The notes below the pieces were generated by a model. That model saw nothing but the letters and a program-made list of their open reading frames with translations. It searched no databases and was not told where the DNA came from. A stretch of 64,000 bases of DNA from Tenrec ecaudatus (lineage: Eukaryota > Chordata > Mammalia > Afrosoricida > Tenrecidae): the NCBI RefSeq assembly GCF_050624435.1, contig NC_134546.1, forward strand, positions 17,879,001 through 17,943,000, given 5' to 3'. Both the position numbers and the translations under genes were made by a program. Shown one piece after another: positions 10,901 to 20,725 of the stretch; position 1 is the first letter of the stretch, and the number at the start of each line of letters is the position of its first letter.

Positions 10901-13900
10901 TTGAGGCGCTTGATATATGCTCTTTAATTGCTTTTCAAAAAAATAAGTAAATAAAGACGACAGGGACTGGGGCTCAGAAGAGCACCTGTTCTGCCTTCGA
11001 AGAAGGATGAATGGTGGGCCAGGAGCCCTCCCAGTTAGGTACAGCAAAGAGGATCAGCCCCAGCGAGAGTGGGCGTCCTCAGGACTGAGCTGCCCACTCA
11101 GGGGAGAGGTGGGTGGGACCAGGAGTCACTCAGGAACCCCCTCAGAGAGGCTCCTGTGCTCTCACAGGTGGGGGACTCGGGCAACAATGCTCTAGGCTCC
11201 TGCTTCATCTAGAGGGGCGCCGGGGTGGGGCTGCTCTTACAGAGTCGGTGGGCGTGCACCACCACGTGGACAGCCTGTTAGAACAGGGCCCTGCTGCCCA
11301 TCAGGGCTGACGGAGGGCAAGATGTCATCCGTCTCATCCCGTGCAGCCCACCATCAAGACAGGGTCAAGGTGACCTGGGTTTGAGGCCCTCGCCCGGGGC
11401 CTGGCTGGCTTGACACTTCCACCCCCATTTCAGGTCGGAGGAAAGATGGATGAGAACCGTTTCGTGGCCGTGACCAGCTCCGATGCAGCCAAGATTCTCA
11501 ACCTGTACCCCCGAAAGGGCCGCATCATCCCAGGAGCCGATGCCGACGTGGTGGTGTGGGACCCGGAAGCGACAAAGTAAAACATGCTGCCCTCTTCCGG
11601 GCTGGAGGGACTTGGGAAGGGAAGGAACGTGCGTTCTCCAACCCACAGGCCTGGCATGTTTGCACGGCAGGGCTGCTGTGCACCGGGCGCTGAGAACCAG
11701 CGACCAGGGATGGGGGGTGTGGTTTGAAGCCTGGTCCAGTGTAGCCGCACCTGCCCAGCCCGTGCCAGTTCTCCAAGTGGGGTCCCATCTTAATCTTTCC
11801 TCATCCTATTCCCACACGGCTCTGAGAAGCAACTCAGGGGCTTGTCTCTATTTCCGTGCTCCTCCCGAAGAAACTAAGCAGACTCCCCACATCACCTAGC
11901 TGCTGCGTGGCGGGCTGACCAGACCCATAGACACCCCTGGCCTTTTCTGCCCATCCTCTGCTTCTCTGTTTGAGGGCACCGTGTCTGGCCCCCAGAGCCT
12001 CAGTAGGCACCCAGAGTGTGGCTAAATGGCACGTGCTGGGCGTAGTGGGCACGGATGGATACGGAACTCACCTCTTGTCTTCCCAGACACGCCATGCAAG
12101 ACAGCACTGCTGGTGTGCCTTTCCTTTAATCCTTTCATAGAACATTCCATCCATCCATTGTATCAAGCATATCTGGACATATGCTGTCATCATCATTGTC
12201 TAAACATGTACTTTCTATTCGCACTCTTGGTATCAGCTTTTTCCCTTCCCCCACCCCTCGTGACTCTTTATTATTTTCATATCTTACACCGACCACTGTC
12301 TCCATTCACCTGCTTTTCTGTTGTTCTCCCCCCCGCTGGTTGGGGGTGTGTGTGCAGATTATGCATCGATCATTGCGATCGGTTCCCCCTTCCTCCCCTC
12401 CACCCCTCACCTGAGCTTCCTGGTATCACTACTCCCATTTCTGTTCCTGAGGGGTTTATCTCACCTGGATTCCGTGTGTCTGTGTCATGAGCTCTTATCT
12501 GTACCGGTGTGCATGGCCCGGTCTAGTCAGAACTGAAAGGCACGTCTGGGATCATGATCGTGTAACACATCAGCCACTGAAAACCCTTTGGAGCCCAGTT
12601 CTTCTCTGACACGCAGGGGGTCGCCATGGGCTGTAACTGATTCCGTTGGCTCTGCTTCCTGATGGCTGGCACCGGTCCCCATTCCCAGCGGTCGTAGCTA
12701 TAGCCGGTGCTGGAGCTTGCTTGGCGCAGCCTCTGGGCACCACCCCTTCCCGTGAACATCCTAGGAGAGCCTGACCTCTCCTCAGGGTTCTTGTTTTCTC
12801 TCCCTGCCTCCCCCACCCCAGGACGATCTCAGCCAGCACCCAGGTGCAGGGAGGAGACTTCAACCTGTATGAAAACATGCGCTGCCACGGCGTGCCGCTG
12901 GTCACCATCAGCCGGGGCCGCGTGGTGTACGAGAATGGAGTCTTCATGTGCGCCGAGGGCACCGGCAAGTTCTGCCCGCTGCGGTCCTTCCCGGACACTG
13001 TCTACAAGAAGCTGGTCCAGAGAGAGAAGGTAAGGTGGGGCAGGCAAGGGGATGCAGGGGGAGAGCGTGAAGCCGCCACCCCCTGCTGGGGAACGATTTT
13101 TAGCATTGGCCACCGGACACGTGCTTTGGGAACAATAGATATAGTAGTTTATATAGGGCCTCAGGGCAGGTGGAGCCTGAGCTGTCTTATTTGCCCTGGA
13201 GTTGCTGTTTCTCAAATCTCTGTGACTACGGAAGGGTGGGTGAGCTGGCGTGGTCAAGTCTGGAGCAGTGAGGATGGCCCTGAGGTCGTAGCTAACCTCC
13301 ACTCCCACCTCAGACTCCAGCTCATTTCCAGGAGCTCCTCTCTCTGAGGGGCAAACAGCCAGTCCTCGCCCTCGCCCCCCTCACTCTCGCCCTCACCCTC
13401 GCTGCCTGGGGACTGGCTGCAGCCTTTGCCCTGAGAGCTGGCGGAAATCCCCAGTGAGCAGCCAGGGTGCTGGGGAGGGCAGCCCTAGCCTGTGCGGGAG
13501 CTCTGGTAGAAAAAGAACCTTCCTGAGAGACAGCACCATGTTCTTCCTCTTTCCCCGGGTGTGAGGACATGGTGGTGGTTTCTCTCTGGCTGCCGGCTGG
13601 GGAAGGGTGAGTTGTCAGATGTATTGTGGCTGAGGCCTGGGAGCCATGCTCCCTCTGCCCCCACACCAGCTGCTCTCACCAAGGCTCACTTGAGAGACAC
13701 TCATCCTTGACCTTCTCATTTTTTAAAATTTCTTCATCCGATTTGCCCCAAATCCTATTATGTTGCTCGCTTCCCTAGTGCAGAGGATCCCTGGTGGCAT
13801 AGAGGGTCACACTCTGGGCTGCTAACCACAAGGTCAGCAGTTCAAACCCATCAACCTTTCCAAAGGAGAAAGGTGAGGCTTTCTGTTCTGGTACAGCATT

Positions 13901-16900
13901 ACAGCTTCAGAACCCCACAGGGGCAGTGCGACTCTGTCCTCTAGGGTTGCTGAGTCAGAATGCCCGTCTAGCGTGGTTTCCCCCAGTCTGCCTCGTCCAG
14001 GTCCTCTGTGCACGGCTGGTGCCCCCTGCGAGTTCTGGAGATAATGTCCCCCTGAAGGTTTCTGGGCCACAGTCGGGCAAATTGCTGTCACCTGACCTTG
14101 TTGGTCAGCTACCCGTACATCAGGGTGTGACTACGCCAGGCCCTAAGTACCAGCTCAGGGGAGCCATGCACCCAAGTGCCTTCCAAAAGACCCCTCCACT
14201 CCCCCTCTTTTCTCACACCCCCGGAAAAAAGCAAGAACAGTGCAGCCATCTCCCAGGCCAGCATCAGCTTCCCAGTCCCAGATCCAGCCCCTCCCCTGGG
14301 ACCAGCTCCAGCTCCAGCCCCCACCAAAGGACTGGGAGTGGAAAGGACCTTCTAAGAGACAGACTAAGTTAGCATGGCCTGAAGTCTCTAGGAATCCGCT
14401 CCTAGGAGAAGGCCTTTTAAGGACAAACTTGAGTTTGGCATGCTTGCCGTCAGATAGATAGTCACACGACCTCTGCCCCACAGTCAGAGTGCCCCACGGG
14501 TGACATCATTTTCCTTCTCCATTGCCTTTTCTCGATCCTCAGCAGCCTCCCCTCCTTGTTCCCTCCCAGACACGTTCAGAGTAGCTTCTACTGCCCTTGC
14601 CCACCCAGCTGTGCTCAGAACACCCACTCCCTGGCAGGTCTGCATAGGTGCCAGCCCAGGGTGACCCGAGGACCAGCAGAGCCCGTTCTACCAGGTGGGG
14701 TAGTGACTCAAGGCCCCTGACCAAGACTCCCCTGAGCCTGACAAGAGGGGTGGATTGGAAAGTGTTGCATCTCTTTGTCCATCCGACCCCATAGCCATTC
14801 TACGATGTAGTGGCTTCTATCCTGACTTTACAGATGAGGAAACTGAGGTGCCGAGAAGTCACCGGGGTCCCTTGTGCAAGGTCGCACAGTTCACAGGTGG
14901 CAGTACAAGGCTTGGAGCTCAGTCAGTCTGGTTCCAGAACGCAGCCTCCTAACTCCACTGCCTTGGTATCATCCTGGGCACTAGATCTGAATCAGCCCAA
15001 CCCCCCCCCCCCAAATGCATGGTCTCGTGAGAACCTGGCATTGCTGTGTGCCAGAGGGCCCGTGATGGTGAATATCTTCGATGCCTACCTGCAACCTTGT
15101 GAGGTTTCCACTGATGTGGGGGAGGAGCCAGGGGACATCACACACACCTCAGGGGTACATTCACACAATTGTCAGGGACTCCAGAATCCTCCAACCTCTG
15201 GGCTCTGGTGTAAGAACCCTTTGTCCTGGGCCGTGAGCAGACGGGCAGCTTCTAACACCCTGTGGGCCCTCCTGGGGGCTGCCTCCCAATCCCTTGGCTC
15301 TGATGGTCCTGTTGTTTTCTCCATCTTTCATTAGACCTTAAAGGTTAAGGGAGTGGACCGCACTCCCTACCTGGGGGACGTAGCTGTGGTTGTACATCCC
15401 GGGAAAAAAGAGATGGGAACGCCACTCGCAGACACTCCTACCCGGCCAGTTACCCGGCATGGGGGCGTGAGGGACCTTCATGAATCCAGCTTCAGCCTCT
15501 CTGGTAAGAGCAAGGACCACCGGGATTCCCCCCACAGTGAGGCAGTGGGGTGGAGGGAGGAGAGGCCACCCCAGGCAGTGGGACTTATGCCTGCTTCTCC
15601 TTTTCCTCCTCTCTCTCTCTCTCTCCCCCCCTCCCTCCCTCCCTAGTCGATGTCCACTGAGTGTGTGGGGTCCGTTGGAGGAGAACAGGTGGTCTCCTGG
15701 CCCCTGGGACATGAGCTGCCCAGACAAGCCTTGGCCAGTCTTGAACTCTAGCCACGGTTCTTGAATTAAGAGCTCTTTGTTCCATGAAACACCTTAGGGG
15801 CCCTGAGCACAGGGGCTGTCCCAGAAACGACCTGCATTCCAAAGAAAAAGCCCTCTCTGGGGTCTGTAGGACCTTAGCCGCCTCCCCCCTCCCCACTGTC
15901 CATCCCCGCCCCTTGCCAGCCTCTCCAAAAAACTTGCCTCTCCTCCCTCCCTCTGACCTGTCTACACCTGATCCACTTTTTCCCCTCCTCAGCCTTCTTC
16001 TCCACCAGGAATTGCACTACATAACCTTAACCCTCTTGTGACCCATGGGACCTATATCACCCACCAACATTTTCAGCTTCTCAGGTTTCTTGGGAAACTG
16101 TTATCCCAATTGTAGTTTGTGCTACCACCTGACAGAAACCTGCGGGGATCTGAAGACACGGGCCTCTGCCCACCCATCCTACCACAACTCCACTTGGGAC
16201 CTGGGTACCCCACATCTTTGTAATCACAATCCATATTCCTTCCCCCTTCCTGGAAAAAAAAAAGGTATTTCTACCTTGATTGCACCATGGCTTCCATGAT
16301 GGAAACCTGTGGTATCAGTAAAACAATTCAAAGCAGAAAACCATTCATCTGTGAAAGGGTTAAGTAAACACACATTAGTTCTCCTTTGACTTCTAACTCT
16401 CAGCCTCCTCCCTTATCTTTCTGTCCCTTGGGTCATGTCCCGGACACACAGTGCATCAGCAGAAGCTCTGCGCTCCTGGGATGTGTCCTGCCTGGTTCTG
16501 ACTGCTGGGGTCTACTCCTGCTGCCTCCCGGAGCCGTGACTCGGAGCCTCAGACTCCTCTTAGCCTTGACTGTCTGTGCACGGGGACTTTGTTCTTGTCA
16601 GTGGGACACCGTGCAGGCATTAGGGAGGGGGACCCACTGTCTCTCAAGTTCTGGACCCCAGAGGGGAATGCGCAGGGCTATCAGGCACCCTGGACCTTCA
16701 GACAGAGCAGGTGGAAACTACCACCATTTAAAGGGGGCAGGCGCCCACATCTTTCAGTTCCCCAGGAGCCGAGCTGATTGGTTCGGGGATGCACTCGGAT
16801 GGAGGCCGAGTGGCAGCTCACAGGTTCTGGACTGGGAGCCCAAACTTCGAGAGGGACAAGGGCTTAGTCCTCACACTGAACACGTGGAATCTACTGGGAG

Positions 16901-18046
16901 AAATATGAGCATTCTGACTGGAGGAGCCCCGGAAGGAGGGGGCCCTGCTAAGCTTCCGCTGTGCCTGGCCTTGGTCAAAACTGAGGTGCTTAGAGTCTGG
17001 GGCTGGGGGGCCCTCTCTCCACTGTGCACCTCTGCCTCAGAGCCGAACTTATTAAGGACACAGCTCCCCCTGGGCTCTGGGCCCACTGCTGCTCCCACCA
17101 GGTGAGGGGTCCACTAGGCCAGGTCCCAGGGGTGCTGCCTTGGCTAGCACCTGCAACAACCCCCTCCCCACCCCAGGAGGCAACAAGGTCCCCCAAACCA
17201 TGTGGCTTCCATAGGCCAGCGGCTGCCCCTGCTCCTTCCAGAGTGTCTGGGCAGAGTGACTGGGCAGAACACGCCTCATTCTCTAATGGGCCCCAGGCAG
17301 CGACCCCCTGCACTCTGCCCCAATCCTCATGTGTTCTAGGGCAGGGGTGGAGGACCCTTTTCCTGCCAAAGACCATGTGGTATTGATCAGCTCCTCCCGG
17401 GGCCACACAGAATTATCAACTTAAAAATTAACCTGATGGGGTAGCTGCAGCTGCGTCTCTGGTGAGGCATGTGATGTTGGCTGGCAGTGATGATGTCATG
17501 CCCCACCCTCCCCTGGAGAAGGCCCCACTGTCTCCCTGAAGCACTGGGCCCTCTCTCCATTTCTAGCTAAGTCTTGGGCTCTTCAGTTCTGGCAGCAAAG
17601 GAATGCCCCCTCCCTCCCTCCCTCCCTTTCCCAAACCCCGAGGTATAGGCACCAGGAAACCCAAGGCTTGGGAGGCAGTGAAGGCTGCCTGGTGGGCAGT
17701 TAAATGCCCAGAAGCAGAAGCTCTGGGTTCGCATCCAGCCTCTGCCACTTAGAAATGTGTGTAGCTGTGGACCCAACAGTGGGCCAACCTCTGGACTTCC
17801 CTGAGCCTCAGTTTCCTCATCTGTACACGGGGGAGCATCGCTGTGAGAACTGAATTAGATAGAGGCCACTCCCCTGGCCTTGGCAGCCCCTGGGCCTCCA
17901 GTGACTGGTGGGGGTGAGGAACGGGGGCAGCTCACTCACCTGTCTGCTTCCTCCCCGCAGGTTCTCAGATCGATGACCATGTTCCAAAGCGAGCTTCGGC
18001 TCGGATCCTTGCTCCCCCCGGAGGCAGGTCAAGCGGCATTTGGTAA
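385..18046 (+). CDS. DPYSL5: DPYSL5 (CRMP5), 3' eight coding exons, residues ~224-564
   Basis: Collapsin response mediator protein 5, a cytosolic protein of the dihydropyrimidinase-like family that acts on tubulin/MAPs and growth cones in developing neurons; CRMPs keep the amidohydrolase barrel but are not active hydrolases. Exons: 385-429, 3179-3254, 4246-4402, 9868-10009, 11434-11576, 12822-13029, 15335-15503, 17961-18046. All have AG/GT borders and compatible phases. Together they give 1,026 nt, i.e. 341 residues plus TAA, exactly residues 224-564 of the human length as I recall it. Exons 1-6 of this set finish the barrel domain; the last two encode the basic, Ser/Thr/Pro-rich tail ending RSSGIW. 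Against the human protein as I remember it I count about six conservative changes (for example HGGV for HGGM, LKVK for LKVR). The gene start lies upstream of the window. Identification is very secure. Confidence 0.98.
1066..1465 (-). mobile_element. RTE/BovB-clade LINE fragment
   Basis: Reverse complement of the 3' part of an afrotherian RTE reverse-transcriptase reading frame. It shows the landmark phrases ttaccaa.cttgatgtcctt, ggccatccttgctcccaaggagcagtctggcc and caccttagtcctcag in RTE order. Heavily mutated and without an open frame. Family assignment is from remembered consensus. Confidence 0.75.
1812..1996. mobile_element. MER5A-like hAT nonautonomous relic
   Basis: Shows the order ctggaccagccgcatcagcatcac, cttgttagaaat, aaattctcaggctcc, cagcaatctgtg typical of MER5A, an ancient hAT-Charlie derivative. 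Confidence 0.65.
2622..2900 (-). mobile_element. AfroSINE, one partial tail plus one longer copy
   Basis: A tail fragment (2,622-2,705) abuts a second, longer and decayed copy (2,708-2,900). The latter ends with the reversed tRNA head cttaaccagtgcgccccagg. Confidence 0.7.
3179..3254 (+). CDS. DPYSL5: DPYSL5 coding exon ([12 protein letters not shown]..), 76 nt
   Basis: Starts in phase 0 after acceptor gggtctag and ends after the first base of a Gly codon at donor G|gtgagt (3255). It encodes residues ~239-263, including the CRMP5-specific [18 protein letters not shown] stretch that differs from CRMP1-4 (which have KVMSKSAA here). Val replaces the Ile I recall in human CPIYL. Confidence 0.96.
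4246..4402 (+). CDS. DPYSL5: DPYSL5 coding exon ([15 protein letters not shown]..), 157 nt
   Basis: Acceptor tctctcccag, donor AA|gtaagc at 4403. Encodes residues ~264-316, with [19 protein letters not shown] and the [20 protein letters not shown] segment of the barrel. The length of 157 nt equals that of the homologous CRMP exon as I recall it. A C/A-rich tract follows the donor (4,407-4,440). Confidence 0.97.
4891..4922. repeat. (CA)n microsatellite
   Basis: An uninterrupted CA tract of about 22 bases with a small imperfect lead-in; it abuts the mariner relic. Confidence 0.95.
4925..5740 (+). mobile_element. Mariner (Tc1/mariner) DNA-transposon relic
   Basis: Translated pieces match a mariner transposase in order. 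They are KFCFLLG-like and [20 protein letters not shown] from the N-terminal DNA-binding region, [20 protein letters not shown] from the linker, then HHNNAPAH and SPDLAPC from the catalytic domain. The reading frame is broken near its start (a base missing after ATGG) and a large middle part is absent. The HHDNAPAH catalytic Asp reads Asn here, so it is inactive. Terminal inverted repeats were not confidently found; ends are approximate. Confidence 0.85.
6108..6294 (-). mobile_element. AfroSINE
   Basis: Near full length: tail ttccaactcatagcgga, body tagaactgcccctgtgggtt and reversed head cactgcaccaccagggctc. Confidence 0.9.
8363..8924 (+). mobile_element. LINE-3'-end-like retroposon with target-site duplication
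   Basis: A 562-bp 5'-truncated copy of the dispersed family ending gccccc-aataaaatga-tttaaa. It is flanked by 13-bp duplications (aagtcatgcctat at 8,350-8,362, aagtcatacctat at 8,925-8,937, one mismatch). Duplication length and A-rich tail indicate L1-type target-primed insertion. I read the family as the 3' region of an afrotherian LINE, but the parent coding part is not in this window. Confidence 0.8.
9685..9795 (-). repeat. MIR fragment
   Basis: aagtggcagggctgagattta followed by a gagctaagcc end resembles the reversed MIR core; short and old. Confidence 0.5.
9868..10009 (+). CDS. DPYSL5: DPYSL5 coding exon ([15 protein letters not shown]..), 142 nt
   Basis: Follows a 5.5-kb intron (4403-9867). 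Acceptor ctatccgcccag, donor GTG|gtatgt at 10010. Encodes residues ~316-363 including [18 protein letters not shown] and the family-wide MSVIWE motif. Confidence 0.97.
10515..10707 (+). mobile_element. AfroSINE with internal (GT)n expansion
   Basis: aaggtcagcagttcaaaatc and ggagaaagatgagg are the SINE body and gtcgctgtgagtcagcatcgact is its tail. The segment between has been replaced by a GT tract (10,624-10,662). Confidence 0.85.
11434..11576 (+). CDS. DPYSL5: DPYSL5 coding exon ([16 protein letters not shown]..), 143 nt
   Basis: Acceptor cccccatttcag, donor AA|gtaaaa at 11577, a non-optimal +5/+6 context. Encodes the strongly conserved [22 protein letters not shown] and DADVVVWDP blocks shared by CRMPs and dihydropyrimidinase. 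Asp in TSSDAAK and Ile in AKIL replace the Asn and Leu I recall in human. Confidence 0.97.
12120..12530 (-). mobile_element. LINE-3'-end-like retroposon copy
   Basis: Reverse-strand copy of the same family as 8,363-8,924: cttggtatcagctttttccct, cttttctgttgtt, gatcggttcccc and ttatctgtaccggtgtgcatg appear in the expected order. Confidence 0.75.
12822..13029 (+). CDS. DPYSL5: DPYSL5 coding exon ([16 protein letters not shown]..), 208 nt
   Basis: Acceptor cccccaccccag, donor AAG|gtaagg at 13030. Encodes residues ~411-480: end of the barrel and the small beta domain, including [16 protein letters not shown] and [14 protein letters not shown]. Confidence 0.97.
13785..13972 (+). mobile_element. 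AfroSINE
   Basis: Complete head-to-tail copy: gatccctggtggcatagagg, gctgctaaccacaaggtcag, aaggagaaaggtgaggcttt, acccacaggggcagt-like body, tail gggttgctgagtcagaatgc. Confidence 0.92.
14782..14975 (-). repeat. MIR
   Basis: tttacagatgaggaaactga, then gcaaggtcgcacag and ggtggcagtacaaggctt: a well-preserved reversed MIR. Confidence 0.85.
15335..15503 (+). CDS. DPYSL5: DPYSL5 coding exon with tail phosphosite T516, 169 nt
   Basis: Acceptor tccatctttcattag, donor CTG|gtaaga at 15504. Encodes residues ~481-537, the start of the flexible C-terminal tail. The DTPTRPVT segment places Thr516 at codon 15440-15442; from the literature I recall Thr516 as a GSK3-beta target in CRMP5. The conserved [10 protein letters not shown] motif closes the exon. 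Confidence 0.96.
16031..16359. mobile_element. Candidate piggyBac-type MITE flanked by TTAA
   Basis: A 329-bp block bounded on both sides by TTAA (16,027-16,030 and 16,360-16,363). The ends are inverted and imperfect: CCCTCTTGTGACCCATGG and, on the other strand, CCCTTTCACAGATGAATGG. TTAA target duplication and CCCT termini are piggyBac hallmarks. No transposase is encoded. The end match is only partial, so this could be coincidence. Confidence 0.5.
17690..17872 (+). repeat. MIR
   Basis: gggttcgcatccagcctctg, then ctgagcctcagtttcctcat and ctgtacacgggg: forward MIR ending some 90 bases before the last DPYSL5 exon. Confidence 0.85.
17961..18046 (+). CDS. DPYSL5: DPYSL5 terminal coding exon with stop codon
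   Basis: Acceptor ctgcttcctccccgcag. Encodes [20 protein letters not shown] then GGRSSGIW and TAA at 18044-18046. This is the CRMP-family C-terminal IDD..P+R...RI.APPGGR motif with the CRMP5-specific last residues. Confidence 0.98.
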
Positions 18047-20383
18047 AGGCACTGACCAGCCCCCCAAGTGAAGACGCACCGCCACCACCAGCCCCGCACA
18101 CCTTCCGGCCGCCGCAGGGGCCGGAGAGGCTGGGCTGGGCAGCTCACCACCTGTGGGGGGGCCCACAGACCGGGGAACCCTTCCCACATCTAAAGTGTAC
18201 TTCACTGTGCTTCAAGCCAACCCTAACAGGCACTTTGAAATGTGTTCTTCCTGCTGTAGTCCTTTCCTGCCTCGCCCCAGCAGAGTTTTCTGGGGGCCAG
18301 GACCCCCACACTATGCACAAAGCCCGATGCATAGACCCTAGCCCAGCCCCTCCCCGTGCTGCCTTGGGGAGCTCCCAGGCTCCTGTGCCCTCCCCAGGCT
18401 GAGCAGCTTTGGGTTTTCAAAGGCACGGGCTCCCTTCCCCACCCCCTTGGGCCCAGGGTGGCATTTGCCAGGTTGGGGAGGGCGTTTGCTTTCCACCGGC
18501 CATGCCCGGGACACCCTGTTCTTCCCGATGCACCCCTGGCCCCGAGTGGGTGTGGTGGGGATACCCTGCGCCCCTCGCCGGCTTCTCTTCCCTTCCCCAT
18601 GCCCTCTGGGAGTCACAGACCAGGAAGGGCGGGCTGAGCGGTGTGAGGCTGGTGCTAGGCGCGTGTACATGGTTTTGTTTTGCACGTTTGGTTTGCGCAG
18701 TGGTTTGGTTTGACTTGTTTGTGCATCCTGTGGGGAAAACAAAAAACAGAAACAATACAAACGGTGCTTCGTGTCGCTAGCATAGCATAGAAACAGGAAT
18801 AGATGTGGTCGTAGAAGATGCTGCACTCCACACCAACCAGACAGCCAGCCCTCCTCTCCCCACCTGCACTCCTCCTGCCTGCCACCAGAGCCCCTAGCCC
18901 CCACTCTCCTTACGACCACCCCCTCCGCCCAGTCTGAGAAGGTGCCTGGGATGCTGGCCCCTGGGGCAGTGGGGAGCAGGTAGGCTTCCCCTTCTCTGCG
19001 GGGACCACCCGTCCCCCTGCTTCCTGTAACTGTTCCCTACTGGACTGCTGGCCGTGCCTCCTGTGTGATGCCAAGGACCTCCCCCATCCCCCCACTGGCT
19101 GCTCAGAGAAGGGGGAGTGGAAGAGGGGGCTGGATGGGTGCCAGAGGAGAAGCCAGGCTGGCAGGGCCCAGCAGCCCACCCCACCCGCCCCACCAGCATG
19201 TGGTCCTTCCTCATCCAGTTGGGCTGTCCCAGGCTCCCCAGCTCCCCTGAGGTCCTCTGTCCACCCTGATGGACTTGGGGTGTGGCTTAGCCTAGGCCCG
19301 CCCTGTTACGCCTTGTCTTCCCCTGGCACGTTTGGTTTGAGCGCCCAGCCTTGCATGCCGCTCCCAGACGTTGAGCCCCTGCCCCTCAGCCCCTGTCCCT
19401 TGCCCTCATGTGGTCCCCGTGGTCCGAGCGCATCTGTGTGCACACTCCCAGGGGGTCTCCAAGAAGGGCGGCTGGTGGTCCACCCCCTATTGCACAGCTG
19501 AGGGAAGCAAGGCCTCCAGACTCCAGAAGGGTCTGTGACTCCCCCTTACAGACTCGGCTGCCCACCCCAGCCATGGCGTGATGTCTGTGTAACCTCCAGC
19601 TACAAGACGTTCTCTTGATAGGCACGCTGCCGTGTTTTGCACAGGCTGATCGAGTTCTCTCAGCTTTGGGGTCAACAGACTTTTCTCTGTTCAAGCCAGG
19701 ACTCAGTACATGCCGGGGGGGGGGGTGTTGCCCTTGACTTTGAGCTGCTTCCACAGTTGCCCTTCTGTCGTCATGCCGACTTGCTCCCCTTAGTGGCTGG
19801 GAGCCCAGAGGTGGTAGCCCAGGGAACAGAGGCAACACTACGGCTCGTGAAGGGTGGCAGTCATGGGGACAGGAGGTAGGGCCAGGACACCGGCCCCTGG
19901 CAAGACGGGCATCATCCTTACCCTTCCACCCCCACCGCATCCCAGGCCTTGGGCAGATGCCAAAGAGCGGCTGCGCAGTGGGTCAGCATGGGCTGGGCAA
20001 GCTCTGCCTCCTCTGGTCCCCCCAGCGGGGGAGGGGAGAGACGCATGGTCCCCGGCACGGCATTGGGAGACCACACCTGGGAACGGTCCACTCCAGGGCT
20101 TCCTCTTCGTCCATCCCCAGCCCATACCTACCTAGACCCCGGCCTTTGCCCCGGAGCTTCCAAATGGAAAATCAGGGGGAAGTCCAAGGAACCAAATGAC
20201 TGGTCGGCCCCCATCCCCCACTCCTTGCCCCAACCCAGCTGACTCCTGGTGGGTCTGAAAGGGTGTCTGGTTGCAGTGAATGCAGCCCTTGAACTGGTCT
20301 TGTACATGCTGAATCAATACTGTCGTTCCTGCCGTAGCTGCTCTCTAGGTGTGTGGAGTTAAGTTACCAGAAAGAAAATTAAT

Positions 20384-20389
20384 AATAAA
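20384..20389 (+). terminator. DPYSL5: Proximal poly(A) signal AATAAA of DPYSL5
   Basis: Canonical AATAAA followed within 10-45 bases by a long GU-rich tract (20,396-20,434, gtgtgcgtgtgtgtgcgcg), the expected downstream element for CstF. Best candidate for the main cleavage site, near 20,400-20,410. Confidence 0.75.
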
Positions 20390-20395
20390 TAATAG

Positions 20396-20434
20396 TTGTG
20401 CTCGTGTGCGTGTGTGTGCGCGTGCGTGCGTGTA
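20396..20434 (+). repeat. GT-rich tract downstream of AATAAA
   Basis: Imperfect (GT)/(GC) alternation. It can serve as the GU-rich downstream polyadenylation element and, as alternating purine-pyrimidine, could adopt Z-DNA. Confidence 0.7.
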
Positions 20435-20719
20435 GGGCTGGGGGTCCACAGTCGGTCTCCGGCCAACCAGTGCTGAGATGAGGGCTTTCCTACACTGACC
20501 CAGAAACCAGAGCCATGCGGCAGCGCCAACCCCATGCAGCTGCCCAGGCAGGAGGCACAGCCTGGGGTCAGAATGAGCCTGCAGGACGCAAGTGACTTCC
20601 TCGCCCCTCTGTCAATGTCATGGTGCTAAGATTGTGTCCACCCCAGACGACACTGGGTCCTTCCTAGCTGCGGTTAAAAACAAAACACCCCGACACGTTG
20701 TGTTCTGGTGCAGGCTTGT

Positions 20720-20725
20720 ATTAAA
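20720..20725 (+). terminator. DPYSL5: Distal poly(A) signal ATTAAA of DPYSL5
   Basis: Common variant signal ATTAAA, followed by a T/G-rich stretch (cttggtctcgactgtgtttc). Repeats resume only some hundred bases later, which suggests the transcript can extend to about 20,745. Confidence 0.5.

Noticed and set aside
13785..13860. tRNA-like sequence with a B-box-like motif
   Set aside because: It is the head of an AfroSINE; such heads recur throughout the window and are not tRNA genes.
16386..17105. 239-codon open frame
   Set aside because: Lies in a DPYSL5 intron between well-defined exons, with low-complexity intron-like composition and no domain.
17340..17430. Possible hAT-type MITE (ggcaggggtggaggaccc, ttatcaacttaaaaatta)
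   Set aside because: Some resemblance to a mammalian MITE, but only one end is recognisable and no inverted partner was found.
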